Part shown: positions 28,301-38,600 of the stretch, one piece after another
Numbering within the stretch: position 1 is the first letter of the stretch
Layout: each line of letters opens with the position of its first letter
NCBI RefSeq assembly: GCF_000143415.4
Contig: NW_003314323.1
Location: 872,499 to 936,498, forward strand
Direction of reading: 5' to 3'
Source: Selaginella moellendorffii
Lineage: Eukaryota; Streptophyta; Lycopodiopsida; Selaginellales; Selaginellaceae
DNA: 64,000 bases
Notes under the pieces: model-generated
Database searches by the model: none
Seen by the model: only the letters and a program-made list of their open reading frames with translations
Told to the model about the DNA's origin: nothing
Position numbers and translations under genes: made by a program

Positions 28301-30109
28301 CTAGAGGTACGTGTTTGCAAGCATCACGTAGGACGCAGGACTCTTTGGATTCAAGCTGACGAGACGGTCAGTAGCTTGTGCTGCTCGATCCGTGTCTTTG
28401 CAATTCCTGCAGGCACCGAGCAGATTCTTCCAGTCGAGCGCATCCGGCACGAAAGGCATGTTTTGCAGAAGGTCCTCCGCGTCCTTGAGATGACCCGTGC
28501 GAGCAAACAAGTCAAGCACACACCCGAAGTGCTGCTTGCTGGGTTTCAAGCGGTGGTCAACACTCATGGAAGCAAACGAAGAACAGGCCGCCCGAACGTC
28601 TCCCTTGTGGCCGCAGATCCGGAGGAAGTTTATGAGCGAGATCTCATCGACGAGGAGTCCATTGTTCTGGCAGGAATGGAAGAGCTCGACACCAAATTCC
28701 GTGAAGTTCTCGTGAGTGCAAGCCGACAGCATCGTGTTCCAGGCGACCAAGTTGTGATCCGGCATGCGCTCGAAGATCTTCTTAGCGATCTCCAAGTGAC
28801 CATTCTGGACGTAGGAAGCCAACAACGCGGTCCAAGTTATAACGTTCTGAACTGGCATTGCGTCGAATAAATCCCTCGCCTCTTGGAGGTATCCTTTCTG
28901 TCCAAACGCCGATAGCATCGTCGCCCAAGAGATTATATCCCACTCTCTCATTTGATCGAGAAGGCATTTTGCTTCCTCCAGATGCCCAGCTCGGGCATAT
29001 GCTGCGAGAAGAGTGTTCCACGATAAAATATTTGTTACGTGCATAGAATCTATAAGCTGCTGGGCCTGACGGTAATCCCCGTTATGGGAATATGCCGTCA
29101 ACATTGCGTTCCACGAGACGAGATTGTGCACGGGCATCGAGTGAAACAGCTTAGCAGAATCTTCTATATGCCCGTTGACGGCATATGCCGTCAGCATCGT
29201 TATCCATGATACCAAATCCCGCTGCTTCATCGTGCTAAAGATTCTCCTCGCGTCGGTTAACCTGTTGTTCTGCGCGTACGCCGCGAGCATTGAGTTCCAC
29301 GACACAATGTCCCAACACTTCATGCAAATAAAGATTCTCTCAGAAAAACACAGATGCCCATTTTGGGCATAAGCAGACAACAGAGAGTTCCACGAGATCA
29401 GATCCGTCTCTTGCATGGAATCAAACACCGCCTGGGCCTCTTTAAGGTTCCCATTCTGCGCATACGCGGAGAGAAGCGCGTTCCACGACGTCAAGTCTCT
29501 CTCCGGCATTAAATCAAACGTTTCCTTAGCCCTCTCTAGATACCCGTTTTGAGCATACGACACGACGACCATCGTCCACGATATTAAATCCCGCTCCACC
29601 ATCTCACAGAAAACTCTAGCCGCGTTCTTGGCACGCGCGTTCCTCGCATATGCCGAGAGAATCACCGTACAAGACACCAAGTCCTTCTCCGGCATGGATT
29701 CGAACACCCGCTCGGCTTCCTCCAGATGCCCGGTTTGGGCATTAGCGCTAAGCATGGTCGTCCACGACACTAGCGTCCTTGCGGGCATCCGGTCGAAGAG
29801 ATCTCTCGCGGAATCCATGGCTCCATTCTGGGAGTAGGCCGTGATCAACGCCACCCAGGTGTAGCAGTCCTTGGACGTTGTCTCGCGAAACACGCGGGCG
29901 GCGTGCTCGGGACTTCCACACCTGCCGTACAGTTGGATCACTAAGTTGGACACGAATGTATCATCTGCGAGTGACACGAGGCTGCTGATTTTGACGACAG
30001 CTTGAGTGGCGGCCGCGATGCTCTTGCTGCACGATCTGGCGAGCTCGATCGCGAAGCTTCGCTGGTCTCTAATTTGCTGGTGGTGGTGGTGGTGGCTTTC
30101 AGCTAGCAT
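28301..30109 (-). CDS. Pentatricopeptide repeat protein, S/SS-rich array
   Basis: A single exon of 602 residues from ATG at 30109. PPR proteins bind organellar RNA with one repeat per base. From about residue 80 to 480 the protein is an almost unbroken run of about 13 repeats of 31 residues, each with the core (D/N)LVSWNxMLxAYAQNGH followed by A--LF--MP. This is the short S/SS type; the usual P-L-S alternation is missing. Two less regular repeats and an E1-like segment (DWKNLLGACRNCKD) follow, then the frame ends at YVMLANTYL, so no E+ or DYW editing domain is encoded. The N-terminus is not a clear transit peptide. The target RNA is unknown. Gene-sized antisense ORFs across it are shadows. 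Confidence 0.92.
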   Translation of the reverse strand: MLAESHHHHHQQIRDQRSFAIELARSCSKSIAAATQAVVKISSLVSLADDTFVSNLVIQLYGRCGSPEHAARVFRETTSKDCYTWVALITAYSQNGAMDSARDLFDRMPARTLVSWTTMLSANAQTGHLEEAERVFESMPEKDLVSCTVILSAYARNARAKNAARVFCEMVERDLISWTMVVVSYAQNGYLERAKETFDLMPERDLTSWNALLSAYAQNGNLKEAQAVFDSMQETDLISWNSLLSAYAQNGHLCFSERIFICMKCWDIVSWNSMLAAYAQNNRLTDARRIFSTMKQRDLVSWITMLTAYAVNGHIEDSAKLFHSMPVHNLVSWNAMLTAYSHNGDYRQAQQLIDSMHVTNILSWNTLLAAYARAGHLEEAKCLLDQMREWDIISWATMLSAFGQKGYLQEARDLFDAMPVQNVITWTALLASYVQNGHLEIAKKIFERMPDHNLVAWNTMLSACTHENFTEFGVELFHSCQNNGLLVDEISLINFLRICGHKGDVRAACSSFASMSVDHRLKPSKQHFGCVLDLFARTGHLKDAEDLLQNMPFVPDALDWKNLLGACRNCKDTDRAAQATDRLVSLNPKSPASYVMLANTYL

Positions 30110-30565
30110 CGCAACCTGGAACTCTCACGAGAAAAGCGAAAAGCTATCAGCAAGCCTGATGCCAGTCATCACTAAAGAGAGATTAGAAAACGCAAAAAGA
30201 ATCTCGCAGTGTACCTTTAAGGAACTATTTGATCTTTCTTTCCAGCGGGGCACCACCTAGAGGACGATGACATCACGAAACATTTAAGAATAAAGTACCT
30301 CCAGGAGGACGGAAAATGGATTGGCCGGTTGGTGCGACGAAACAATGCGTTTGACCCTCGCCAGAGATTTCAAAGATCTGCGCGTTCGTCAAAGTTCGAC
30401 AGCGAAAGCAGGACCAAACACAGCGGAGGAAAGTCATGACACCCAGCCAGGAAAGTTTGCCAGGAGGGGTAAAGAGCTTTACAGACCAAAATCCGAGGAC
30501 GCCCATGCGGGCGATTTGTCGCGCAGAGCGCCTGCGAGTAATAAGAGCTCTGAGAGTTATCTAGC
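30110..30565. other. Intergenic DNA, PPR promoter and calmodulin 3' UTR
   Basis: About 450 bases between the two minus-strand genes. ORFs on both strands have no conserved features. Confidence 0.5.
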
Positions 30566-31279
30566 TTACTTGGCCATCATCTTGACGAACTCGTCGTAGT
30601 TAACGTGACCGTCGCCGTCCATGTCAGCCTCGCGGATCATCTCCTCTACCTCCTCGTCGGTCAGCTTCTCGCCCAGATTGATCATCACGTCCCTCAACTG
30701 GGAAGAAATTCCAGTCAGTCAAAAAGGAAACGAAAAACAAGACCAAGAATCCATGTCTCTCACAGACCTCCGCGCACGAAATGAGTCCGTTGCGGTCTTT
30801 GTCGAAGACTTTGAAGGCTTCCTTGAGCTCCTCTTCCGTGTCCGTGTCCTGGAGTGATAGGAAGAGAACTTTTAAAACACTTGTTCTTTCCAGCACGCGA
30901 GGCGAGAGAATGCATAAAAAAGCATGCTATCACATCGAGGAGGAGGTAGAAAAGATTGGTACCTTCATCTTCCTCGCCATGAGATTGAGAAACTCCTGGA
31001 AATCGATGGTGCCGTTGCCATCCACATCGACCTCGTCGATCATCTCCCGGAGCTCCGCCTCCGAGGGATTCTGGCCCAGGGAGCGCATCACGACCGCGAG
31101 CTCGCTCGTTGTAATGCAACCTAGAGAGGCGACCAAGGAATGTAGCCCAGTGGAATCGATTGATTCGCAGGAAAATATTTCGCGTTACCATCACCGTCTT
31201 TGTCGAAGAGACTGAATGCTTCCTTGAATTCTTTATTCCGCTCCTCTTTCTCGCTGCTGATCACCCCCTCCTGCATCAT
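30566..31279 (-). CDS. CAM: Calmodulin / calmodulin-like protein, four EF-hands
   Basis: Four exons: 31189-31279, 30963-31120, 30768-30848, 30566-30697; 153 residues. It is a calcium sensor with four canonical 12-residue loops at about 26-37 (DKDGDGCITTSE), 62-73 ([12 protein letters not shown]), 99-110 ([12 protein letters not shown]) and 135-146 ([12 protein letters not shown]). Each keeps the acidic residues at positions 1, 3, 5 (or Asn) and 12. The linker ARKMKDTD and the tail FVKMMAK are calmodulin-like. The N-terminus is longer than and different from the usual MADQLTDEQI (here [15 protein letters not shown]), so this may be a diverged calmodulin or a CML. The tandem ATG at 31279 is the only Met in frame before the first EF-hand, but an AG precedes it and a further 5' exon is possible. 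Confidence 0.9.
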
Positions 31280-31673
31280 GCCCTGAGAGAATCGCGAGAC
31301 CGCCAAGAATGTCTGAGAGAGAGAGATCGGAGAGAGCAAAAACGAAAGCAAATGTTACCGGCACTGCTGCTGCCGCCAGCGCAAGACTAAAACACCGACA
31401 ATCCAAATGGATCGATCGCCAAGCGCCTACGATCGATCCAAGGCGCACAAGGGAAAATGCAAGAACACAGAGAATCAGGGCAAATGCGCTCTCGAAGAAC
31501 ACGAGTAGAAGAAAACACACAAGCTAGCTAGATCAACGGCCTCAATTTAACCACCTCCAACGGTCAAGATCTGCAGCGTAGCACCGTCCGATTCACGCAC
31601 TGCCAGACAAAGATACCAAATCCTGGGCCGTTGGATGACCCTCACGTGAAAGCTTGTTTGGACGATCCACGCG
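31280..31673 (-). promoter_or_regulatory. Calmodulin upstream region with CACGTG box
   Basis: 394 bp between the calmodulin start and the stop of the upstream CRM gene. It has CACGTG at 31643-31648 and no gene. It also holds the 3' UTR of the CRM gene. Confidence 0.4.
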
Positions 31674-33105
31674 TTACGTGGACGCTCGGTTGGACCATCC
31701 AAACCGTTCATACTCCTCTCTTCGTTTCCGGAGCTTGGATTCCAGGCGCTTCTTCTTCATCCTGTGCCGGAGAAGGAACTCGCGGATGTGTTTCAACTCT
31801 TTCCTTTGCTTCTCGCCCTCGACGTAGAGATACTTTTGATCTTCCTCGCCGGAGAGAATCGCCCCTTCCTCGTCGTCCTCGTCGATCTCGTCCGACTCGG
31901 TCTCGGAGCAAGGATCGCTGTCGTCCTCGAAATCGTAGGCGTCTCCCACGGCCTTGAAGTATGGCTTAACTTTCCTCACGGGAACGCTTCGCACGGCCTC
32001 GTCCTTGTACTCGATCGCTTGCATCTTTCGCTTCTCCTCGTACTCTTTTTGCTCCCTGAGTTGCTTGAGGTTGCGCTCTAGAAAGTCGACGTATCTCAGC
32101 CGGGCAGCGATCGACTGCTCGAGCACTGCCTTCTTCAAAGCCTGGAAAAACCAGCAAACCAAGATGAACTTCAAACGAAAACGAGACAAAGAATGGAAAA
32201 AGAGTGAACTATACTTACGCACCGCTCGCTTGGTGAGAGTGTTCGGAGGGATGAGCTTCTTCGGCTGCTCGTAGTTCCTTCCTCGATACAAGATGATGGT
32301 CTTGTCCGGGAGGATGTCCACAACGATCCCTCCACTTAGTTTCGCCAGTTCTTCCGAGATTTCTTTCACTTCGTCCATGCTGAAAGTGTGGCAGTCCATT
32401 CTCACTGTCTGGTGTCTCTTCCAATGCATATGCATGTTTTCGACGGTACCACCGTAAACTCCACGCTTCCCGACAGGGACGTAGTTCTTCGACTTTTGGC
32501 CGATCTTCTTCAAGTAGTGAAGCTGCTCGGCAGTCAGGACTTCTGGATCGTGGATTGAGGCGGACAGCGGCGGTTCTTCCAGTTTGTACTTCCTAAGCTC
32601 CAATTGCTTGTAGCCAATGATCTTGTAGGCCTGGCACAAAGAAGGAATTCCTAAGACAAGACAGATGTGTAAAACGAAAACTTCAAGAGCTACTCACTCT
32701 TTTGATCTTAAGCTCGATTCTTTCCTCCTCGTTCTTGGGCTGCCTATCGTAGAACGCTTGCCGCTCCTTTTGAAGCCTGTTCTTGATCTTGGACTTTATC
32801 TGGTCTTTGATCATCGCTTTCATCTCTCGCCTCTGTGGTGAATCGCCCGGTGGAAGCATTGCGAAATCCCTCCCCAAGGCGGCCCGAGGCTTATCCTCTG
32901 GACTGAGGCTCCACGAATCGTCAGAGCCGCATTTGCGCCTCCCGCCAAAGAGCTCGGCCATCTTCTGCTCCTTCGTGATATAAGTCCGTCCGAATCCGCC
33001 AGAGGGCCTGGCGCCCATCGATTCGAAGTATCGCGCCTGGACATACCTGTGCCAAGATCGCGATCGCCGAGGAGGAAGCGCGAGAATGCGGGCAAATAAT
33101 CCCAT
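31674..33105 (-). CDS. Single CRM-domain RNA-binding protein, organellar
   Basis: Three exons: 32698-33105, 32223-32630 and 31674-32141; 427 residues. The CRM (CRS1/YhbY) domain spans about 165-262: LTAEQLHYLKKIGQKSKNYV, the GxxG-type RNA-binding loop GKRGVYGG at about 190, HWKRHQTVR, and IILYRGRNYEQP. Proteins with this layout form CRM subfamily 4; some act in plant mitochondrial or plastid group II intron splicing. The Arg-rich, low-acid N-terminus (MGLFARILALPPRRSRSWHR) looks like a mitochondrial presequence. After the domain come a basic coiled region (LKQLREQKEYEEKRKMQ), an acidic cluster (about 345-365), and a basic C-terminus. The donor at 32223 was chosen over the stronger downstream GTAAGT because only it keeps the frame. 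Head-to-head with CNOT10. Confidence 0.88.
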
Positions 33106-33230
33106 CAAGCGCGGAAGAACCCTAACCCTTTCCAGAGGTTTAAGATTTTGATCCAACGGCCCGGAACAAATCATAGAATTGACGGCTGTGGGAGCTTCAA
33201 GGGCTGGGGAAGATTGAGAAAGCCCGGGCT
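33106..33230. promoter_or_regulatory. Divergent promoter CRM/CNOT10
   Basis: 125 bp between start codons, with a telo-box-like GAACCCTAACCCTTT at 33116-33130. Confidence 0.5.
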
Positions 33231-35964
33231 ATGGAGGGAGAGAGCGAGGGCGAGGTCTCGATGTCGCAGAGGGAAGCAGGGATTTCGCCAGTGGTTTCTC
33301 CAGGTGATGAGAGCGGCACCAATGCGGGCTCGGCGCTAGCGAAGGAAGCGGCGGCTCTCTACGAGAAGAAATCCTACCAAGAATGCTTGAGCCTGCTCCA
33401 GCAAATTCTCGCCAAGAAGGAGAGTGATCCCAAGGTAGCGTGTGTGCGATTGATCTCTGGAAGCGCTCATCTCTCTTTGTTTCTAGGTTATTCACAATAT
33501 CGCATTGGCAGAGTTCTACCGGGATGGCTGCACAGATCCCTACAAGCTACTCGATGTTTTGGAACAGGTTAAGGTAAGAAGCAGTGCTTGTGAGAATTTA
33601 CTTCGATTTAGCTCCGAGAGATTTAGCAGAGGACATGCGAAGAGCTTGCTCGAGCTGCCGACGAGCAACTAGAAGGAATTGGGAACAACGTTACTAGTCC
33701 GAATGGTTCTACTACTGGGAATACCATCGTCAAGCCCTCCCCTCCAGAAGGATCCTACATTGAAGATTACGATCTCTCCATTCCCACCTTGAATACTGTA
33801 AGCTTTTTTTCATGTATGCTTTGGAGTTGCGTCTTACGTTTTCTTTTTTCACAGGCTATTGTTTACTACCATTTGAAGCAGTATGCTTCCGCTTTTCATG
33901 TGGTAGAGCCTCTTTTTGCGAACATAGAACCCGTCGATGAGGTGAAGTCCCAGTTGTTTAAATTGCTCTCGTTTGAGTTGGATTTCCAGAGCTGTGCACT
34001 ACAAATATGTCTCTTGATGCTGGATATTGCATTAGCCTCTCGAAAGGCTGAGAGTGCCGCGGTAAGTTAGTTTGTTTGATCTATCGCTTGTTTTTCAACG
34101 TTTTATTGTGCAGCTCGTACTGCACTATGTAGAAAAATCTTACGGACTAGGACAATCCGGCCTGGAGAACGCGGCAAATGTCCAGCAGTTGTCTGTGGTA
34201 CCTCCAACTTTAGCAGCGTCATCTGCTCTTGATGGGAAGTATCTGGGCATCACTTCATCCCCTGCACCTCCTCTCGTGACAAGCCCCATTGGCGAAGGCT
34301 CCTCCTTGACTCAGGGCTCTGGAGAAGAGACGTTCGAAGAGGATGCTCTTAGTATCGGGTTGGAAATCGATGGCTCTCACAGCGTTCGAAGCCTACCGAC
34401 TAGAGTACCGGCGATCGAGAAATCTCATCCGGCTCCCGGGACGGAGCTTAAGCTGCTGATGCATCTCTACAGGGTGCGGTTTCTACTTCTGACGCACTGT
34501 TTGAAGACTGTGAAACGGGAAGTCAAGTCAGCTCTGAACTTGTCGAAGGACAACATCACTGCGCTGCTTCTCAAGGCCCAGTTGGAGTATTTGCGTGGCA
34601 ACTATCGGAAAGCCATGAAGCTTTTGACGACCTGCATTGCTCGTGCCGAGAATGCCGTCGTTCCTATGATCCTCTCCAACCTCGGCTGCGTTTACCATTA
34701 TCTGAGGAAGGATCAAACGGCAGCGCTGTTCTTCGCCAAGGCCTTGCAAAGATACTCATCCATGAGCAAGGAAAGGCCTCTGAAACTCACGACGTTTTCG
34801 CAAGACAAGTCGCTATCAGTCTACTACAACTGTGGGGTGGTCCAGCTACTCAGTGGGAATCCCGTCATGGCTTCACGTTTGCTGCAAGAATCATACTCGA
34901 TGTTCTACACCAGGCCGCTATTCTGGCTTCGGCTCGCGGAGTGTTGTATATCAGCGCTGGAGAAGGGGCTGCTCACAGATGTTTCAGCCAGGAAGGAAGA
35001 AGTGAAAGTAGTGGTGGTCGGAAAGGGGAGGTTTCGAAGGCTGGTTCTTCCATCCGGCGGCTCAAATCCATCACTGGTGAGTGGCACTCAGCCAGACAAC
35101 GTGGACGGAGTTTTTCCTCAGGATGGCAAAGAAGGGAAGCCGATCACTCTCTCGATGGCGATAGCAAAGAGATTTTTGCAGTACGCGTTTCTTCTGCTGG
35201 AGCGTGATGGAAAACCGGAAGAGCTGGCTGCTGGTACTGAGACTGAGGCTCTGGTGATGGGAAACTCCGAAGTTTCACCAAGCAGCGGGGCACAGGAAGG
35301 AAGAGATGCTGCCTCGACGTTAGCTTCGTTTACTGCCGAAGAAAAGCTGGAGGCAGCGATGATCAGAGTTTGCGTGCTAGTGGACCTGGCCTTTGTGGAG
35401 CTTTGCCTGGAAAACCCGCTAGCGGCTCTAAGCAACGCCGAGGCAGCGCTCCAACAGCATCACGTCACGAAGGCTTACAGCTTTCTCGCGCACGTCTACG
35501 CCGCCGAGGCCCTCTGCCTGCTGGACCGGATCAAGGAAGCCGAGGGGCATTTGGAGAAGTGTATGATGGATTGGACGAGCAGCAGCGGTGATTTCCTAGA
35601 GGAGGACACAGCAGCGGCAACTCAGAAGAACGGTGATCACAACAATGGCGACGCGAGCAGTGGTGGCGAAGATGGAAGCTCCAGGAACCTGAAGGAACAG
35701 ATGAACTTCGCGAGGTTCACGGGAACCCAAGCTCGCGCGTCGCTCTACGTGAACTTCGCCGCGATTCATGCGATGCAAGGGGAGCTCCTCCAGGCCAGGC
35801 AATGCGCGCTCCAGGCTCTTGCCATCGCTCCCGGGAGTAGCATGGCTGTTCTAGCGATGGTTTACGTCGAGCTCTCGCAGGGAAGAACCAAAGAGGCCGT
35901 GACGATGCTCAAGCGCTGCCGGCGATTATCAGTATCGAGGCCGGGCGCTCGCGCTGGAATGTAA
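33231..35964 (+). CDS. CNOT10: CCR4-NOT complex subunit 10
   Basis: Six exons: 33231-33434, 33487-33573, 33627-33797, 33855-33941, 33990-34061, 34114-35964; 823 residues. CNOT10 is a TPR scaffold that pairs with CNOT11 in the cytoplasmic CCR4-NOT deadenylase complex. TPR-like helices include ALYEKKSYQECLSLLQQILA (about 38-58), YYHLKQYASAFHVVEPLF and CLLMLDIALASRKAESAA. Later come LLLKAQLEYLRGNYRKAMKLL, LSNLGCVYHYLRKDQTAALF and a C-terminal pair (AAIHAMQGELLQARQCALQA). The spacers rich in Ser, Gly and Asp (about 230-290 and 650-690) fit the plant orthologues. Introns of 48-57 nt are among the shortest here. Intron 4 (33942-33989) is open in frame, so its retention would only insert 16 residues. 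Confidence 0.92.
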
Positions 35965-36202
35965 GAATGGGAATTTTTTCTTCTTCTAGGGCGATTTCAG
36001 CTGAAAGAAAACGGTGGAGAGAAATGTGGGGTCATTTTCACGTGAATTTGTTTGTGCTTACACGTGTCCCATGGAATCTTTTGATCGGACGATGGATGGC
36101 AGCTGTGAAGGCTTTCACCTGTATGGGAATGGCTAGGGCTTTCAGGGAGGAGCGCCATGGGTAGTGAGGGAGTGGTCGCGTAGCTACAGTGACTCCGGCG
36201 AG
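35965..36202 (+). promoter_or_regulatory. LESV upstream region with two G-boxes
   Basis: CACGTG at 36039-36044 and 36061-36066, 22 bp apart, within 165 bp of the LESV start codon. Light- and clock-linked bHLH/bZIP factors use this motif. Confidence 0.5.
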
Positions 36203-38196
36203 ATGTCCTTGATCGCGCCGGTGTTGTCGTCGATCAATGCGGGGATCTCCGAGTGCTGCGCCAGGCGGCGGGAATGCCGCGGGGAATGGAAGATTTTCGG
36301 GGGATACAGGGCTGGGAGAGTGATCGGGCTTCACCATTGCGGTGATGCTTTCCATGGATTTCGAAGAAGAATCGTCGTTGTGCAAGCGACAGCGCAAGAA
36401 TCGTCGCCAGAGGGCCGAGCTGATGCCGATGCTCGATCCTATCTTAGCATGTGGAAGAATGCCAAGGAGCGGTACGAGCGAGAGCAACTCCAGCAGCACG
36501 CGTCTACCGTCCAGCAGGATCGTCAGCCGGATCAAGATAGGGAAATCCAGTCGCAAAGAGAGAAGGATTTTGCCAGGCTTCTAGATGTGCCTCAGGAAGA
36601 GCGCGATCGCGTTCATCGGCTCCAGGTGATAGACAGGGCCGCGGCGGCACTAGCGGCGGCGGAGGCTCTCTTGGCGAGCAGGCCGCAAGCTCCATCGACG
36701 ATTGCGGAGAAGAAATGGGAGGAGGCCGCTGCGCGGGGATGGGAAGGAACGAAAAAGCTCGGTAAACTACAAACCAACTTGTTCTAAGTTGACGATAGTT
36801 TTCTATTCCTCATCAAACTTTCATTCCAGGAGATTTGCCTCGTCGCTCTGTGGTTGCTTCCGCTGAGCCCGCGACGACTGTTGTGTCTCCAGGTCCAGAT
36901 TTTTGGACATGGTCGCCGCCACCACCACCATCGCCCGTGGAGGATCCATCGGAGAAAGCAGCATTGTCACCCAAGACTTCTCAGTCGGAAACACAGGTTA
37001 GTAACTCTGTTCTTGAGAAGGAACGGGAAGCGCAGACCCTAGAACTTCCTTTCGAGACCGAGAACGCAAGGTCAGTGCTTCCGCTAGTGTTTCAAAGCAG
37101 AGCAGCGCCGTCACTTCCACCTCTACAATCCTTGGTGGAGATCAAAGAAAATGTGGCGGCTACAAGAAAGAAACAGATCACGGAAGTTCCCACTGCTGTT
37201 CTAGAGAGAGACAAGCTTGCCGACTCGGTGGTGCACCAAGATCTCCAGACGAACAAAACTAAGTCTACGACGGGTGTTAATCCAGACGGCTCCAGGTGGT
37301 GGAAAGAAACCGGAGAGGAGGATCGAGGAAACGGCGTGGTTTGTAGCTGGAGCGTTACCAGAGGCGTGAGCAGCGAAGGTGTCGTGGAGTGGGAAGAAAA
37401 ATTCTGGGAGGCCTGTGACGACTTCGATTACAAGGAGCTTGGATCGGAGAAGTCTGGACGTGATGCTTCTGGGAACGTTTGGCGAGAGTTTTGGAAAGAG
37501 ACCATATGGCAGGTTTGTTCGCTTTGAGTTTGTATCGTCTCAAGTTTTCTAAGTATTGCAGGACGCCAAGAGTGGACTGCTTCATATGGAAAAGAGCGCG
37601 GAGAAGTGGGGAAAGAACGGCACTGGAGCTCAGTGGGACGAGAAGTGGTGGGAGCATTACGACGCTTCCGGGCGAGCGGAGAAGTGGGCCGACAAATGGA
37701 GTGTGATCGATCCCAATACACCTCTAGAACCGGGACACGGTCATGTTTGGCACGAGAGGTACGTAAACAAGTTCTACTTTGGCAGTGACAATCTTACATC
37801 AAAAACGTAATTCTCAGGTGGGGGGAAGAGTTCGATGGACAAGGTGGTGCGATGAAATACACAGATAAATGGGCCGAGCGATCAGAATTCGGTGGCTGGA
37901 CAAAGTGGGGTGATAAGTGGGACGAGCGCTTCGATAAGAATGGTATCGGCAAGAAGCAAGGCGAGACTTGGTGGGCGGGCACCAATGGTGACCGATGGAA
38001 CAGGACTTGGGGCGAGCAGCACAATGGGACCGGCTGGGTGCGCAAGTATGGATCGAGCAGCAGTGGAGAGTTTTGGGACACGCACGAAGAACAGGAAACT
38101 TGGTACGAGAAGTTCCCGCATTTTGGCTTCCATCACTGCATGGAGAACTCGCAAGAGCTCCACAAAGTGAGCAAGAAGAAGAAGAAGCGATTGTAG
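36203..38196 (+). CDS. LESV: LIKE EARLY STARVATION (LESV/ESV1 family) starch protein
   Basis: Four exons: 36203-36761, 36830-37512, 37562-37758, 37818-38196; 605 residues. The C-terminal 240 residues form the Trp-rich domain unique to ESV1 and LESV, which binds glucan chains and promotes their ordering into starch granules in the plastid. Motifs are WEEKFWEACDDFDYKELGS, EKWGKNGTGAQWDEKWWEHY, GRAEKWADKW, GETWWAGTNGDRWNRTWGEQ and the end motif FPHFGFHHCMENS. The N-terminus (about 1-60) is Arg-rich and short of acids, fitting a plastid transit peptide, and a coiled segment (YLSMWKNAKERYEREQLQQ) follows. The length matches LESV rather than the shorter ESV1. The start is the ATG at 36203; a GTG 13 codons upstream is not needed. 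Confidence 0.87.
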
Positions 38197-38600
38197 CGAG
38201 CGAACGATCGAAACAACACTCACCAGGTTTCTTTCGAGAGAGAAATTCTTGGTTCTTTGCTCATAAAGTTCTTTTGTCTCGCAGGTTTTATTTTCATGAA
38301 GAGCGTAAATTCCATGAAAACCAGCGTTAAACTCGGGACGAAGATCGGTTTGCGGTTCGATTCCCATCTCCCTGCGCGTGCGAATTTAATAAGTACCGTC
38401 CGATCTAACGGCTACTCCACTCAACGGCTAGCTAGGGTAGAAAATATTTCGCAAATATTTCCTTCCATCGTCTTCTCGCTATCTCTCTCGATACAATGCG
38501 CCTCTGATCGGGGCCAATCGGCGCTCGAAATTTCGGTTTCCTAGCTTGCGATCGCTCCAATCCAGGTATTTCGCACAGGGATAGCGCATTAGATCGGGAA

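Noticed and set aside
30760-31215. Long ORFs on both strands over the calmodulin gene
   Set aside because: They cross the calmodulin introns and are complements or frame shifts of the EF-hand exons.
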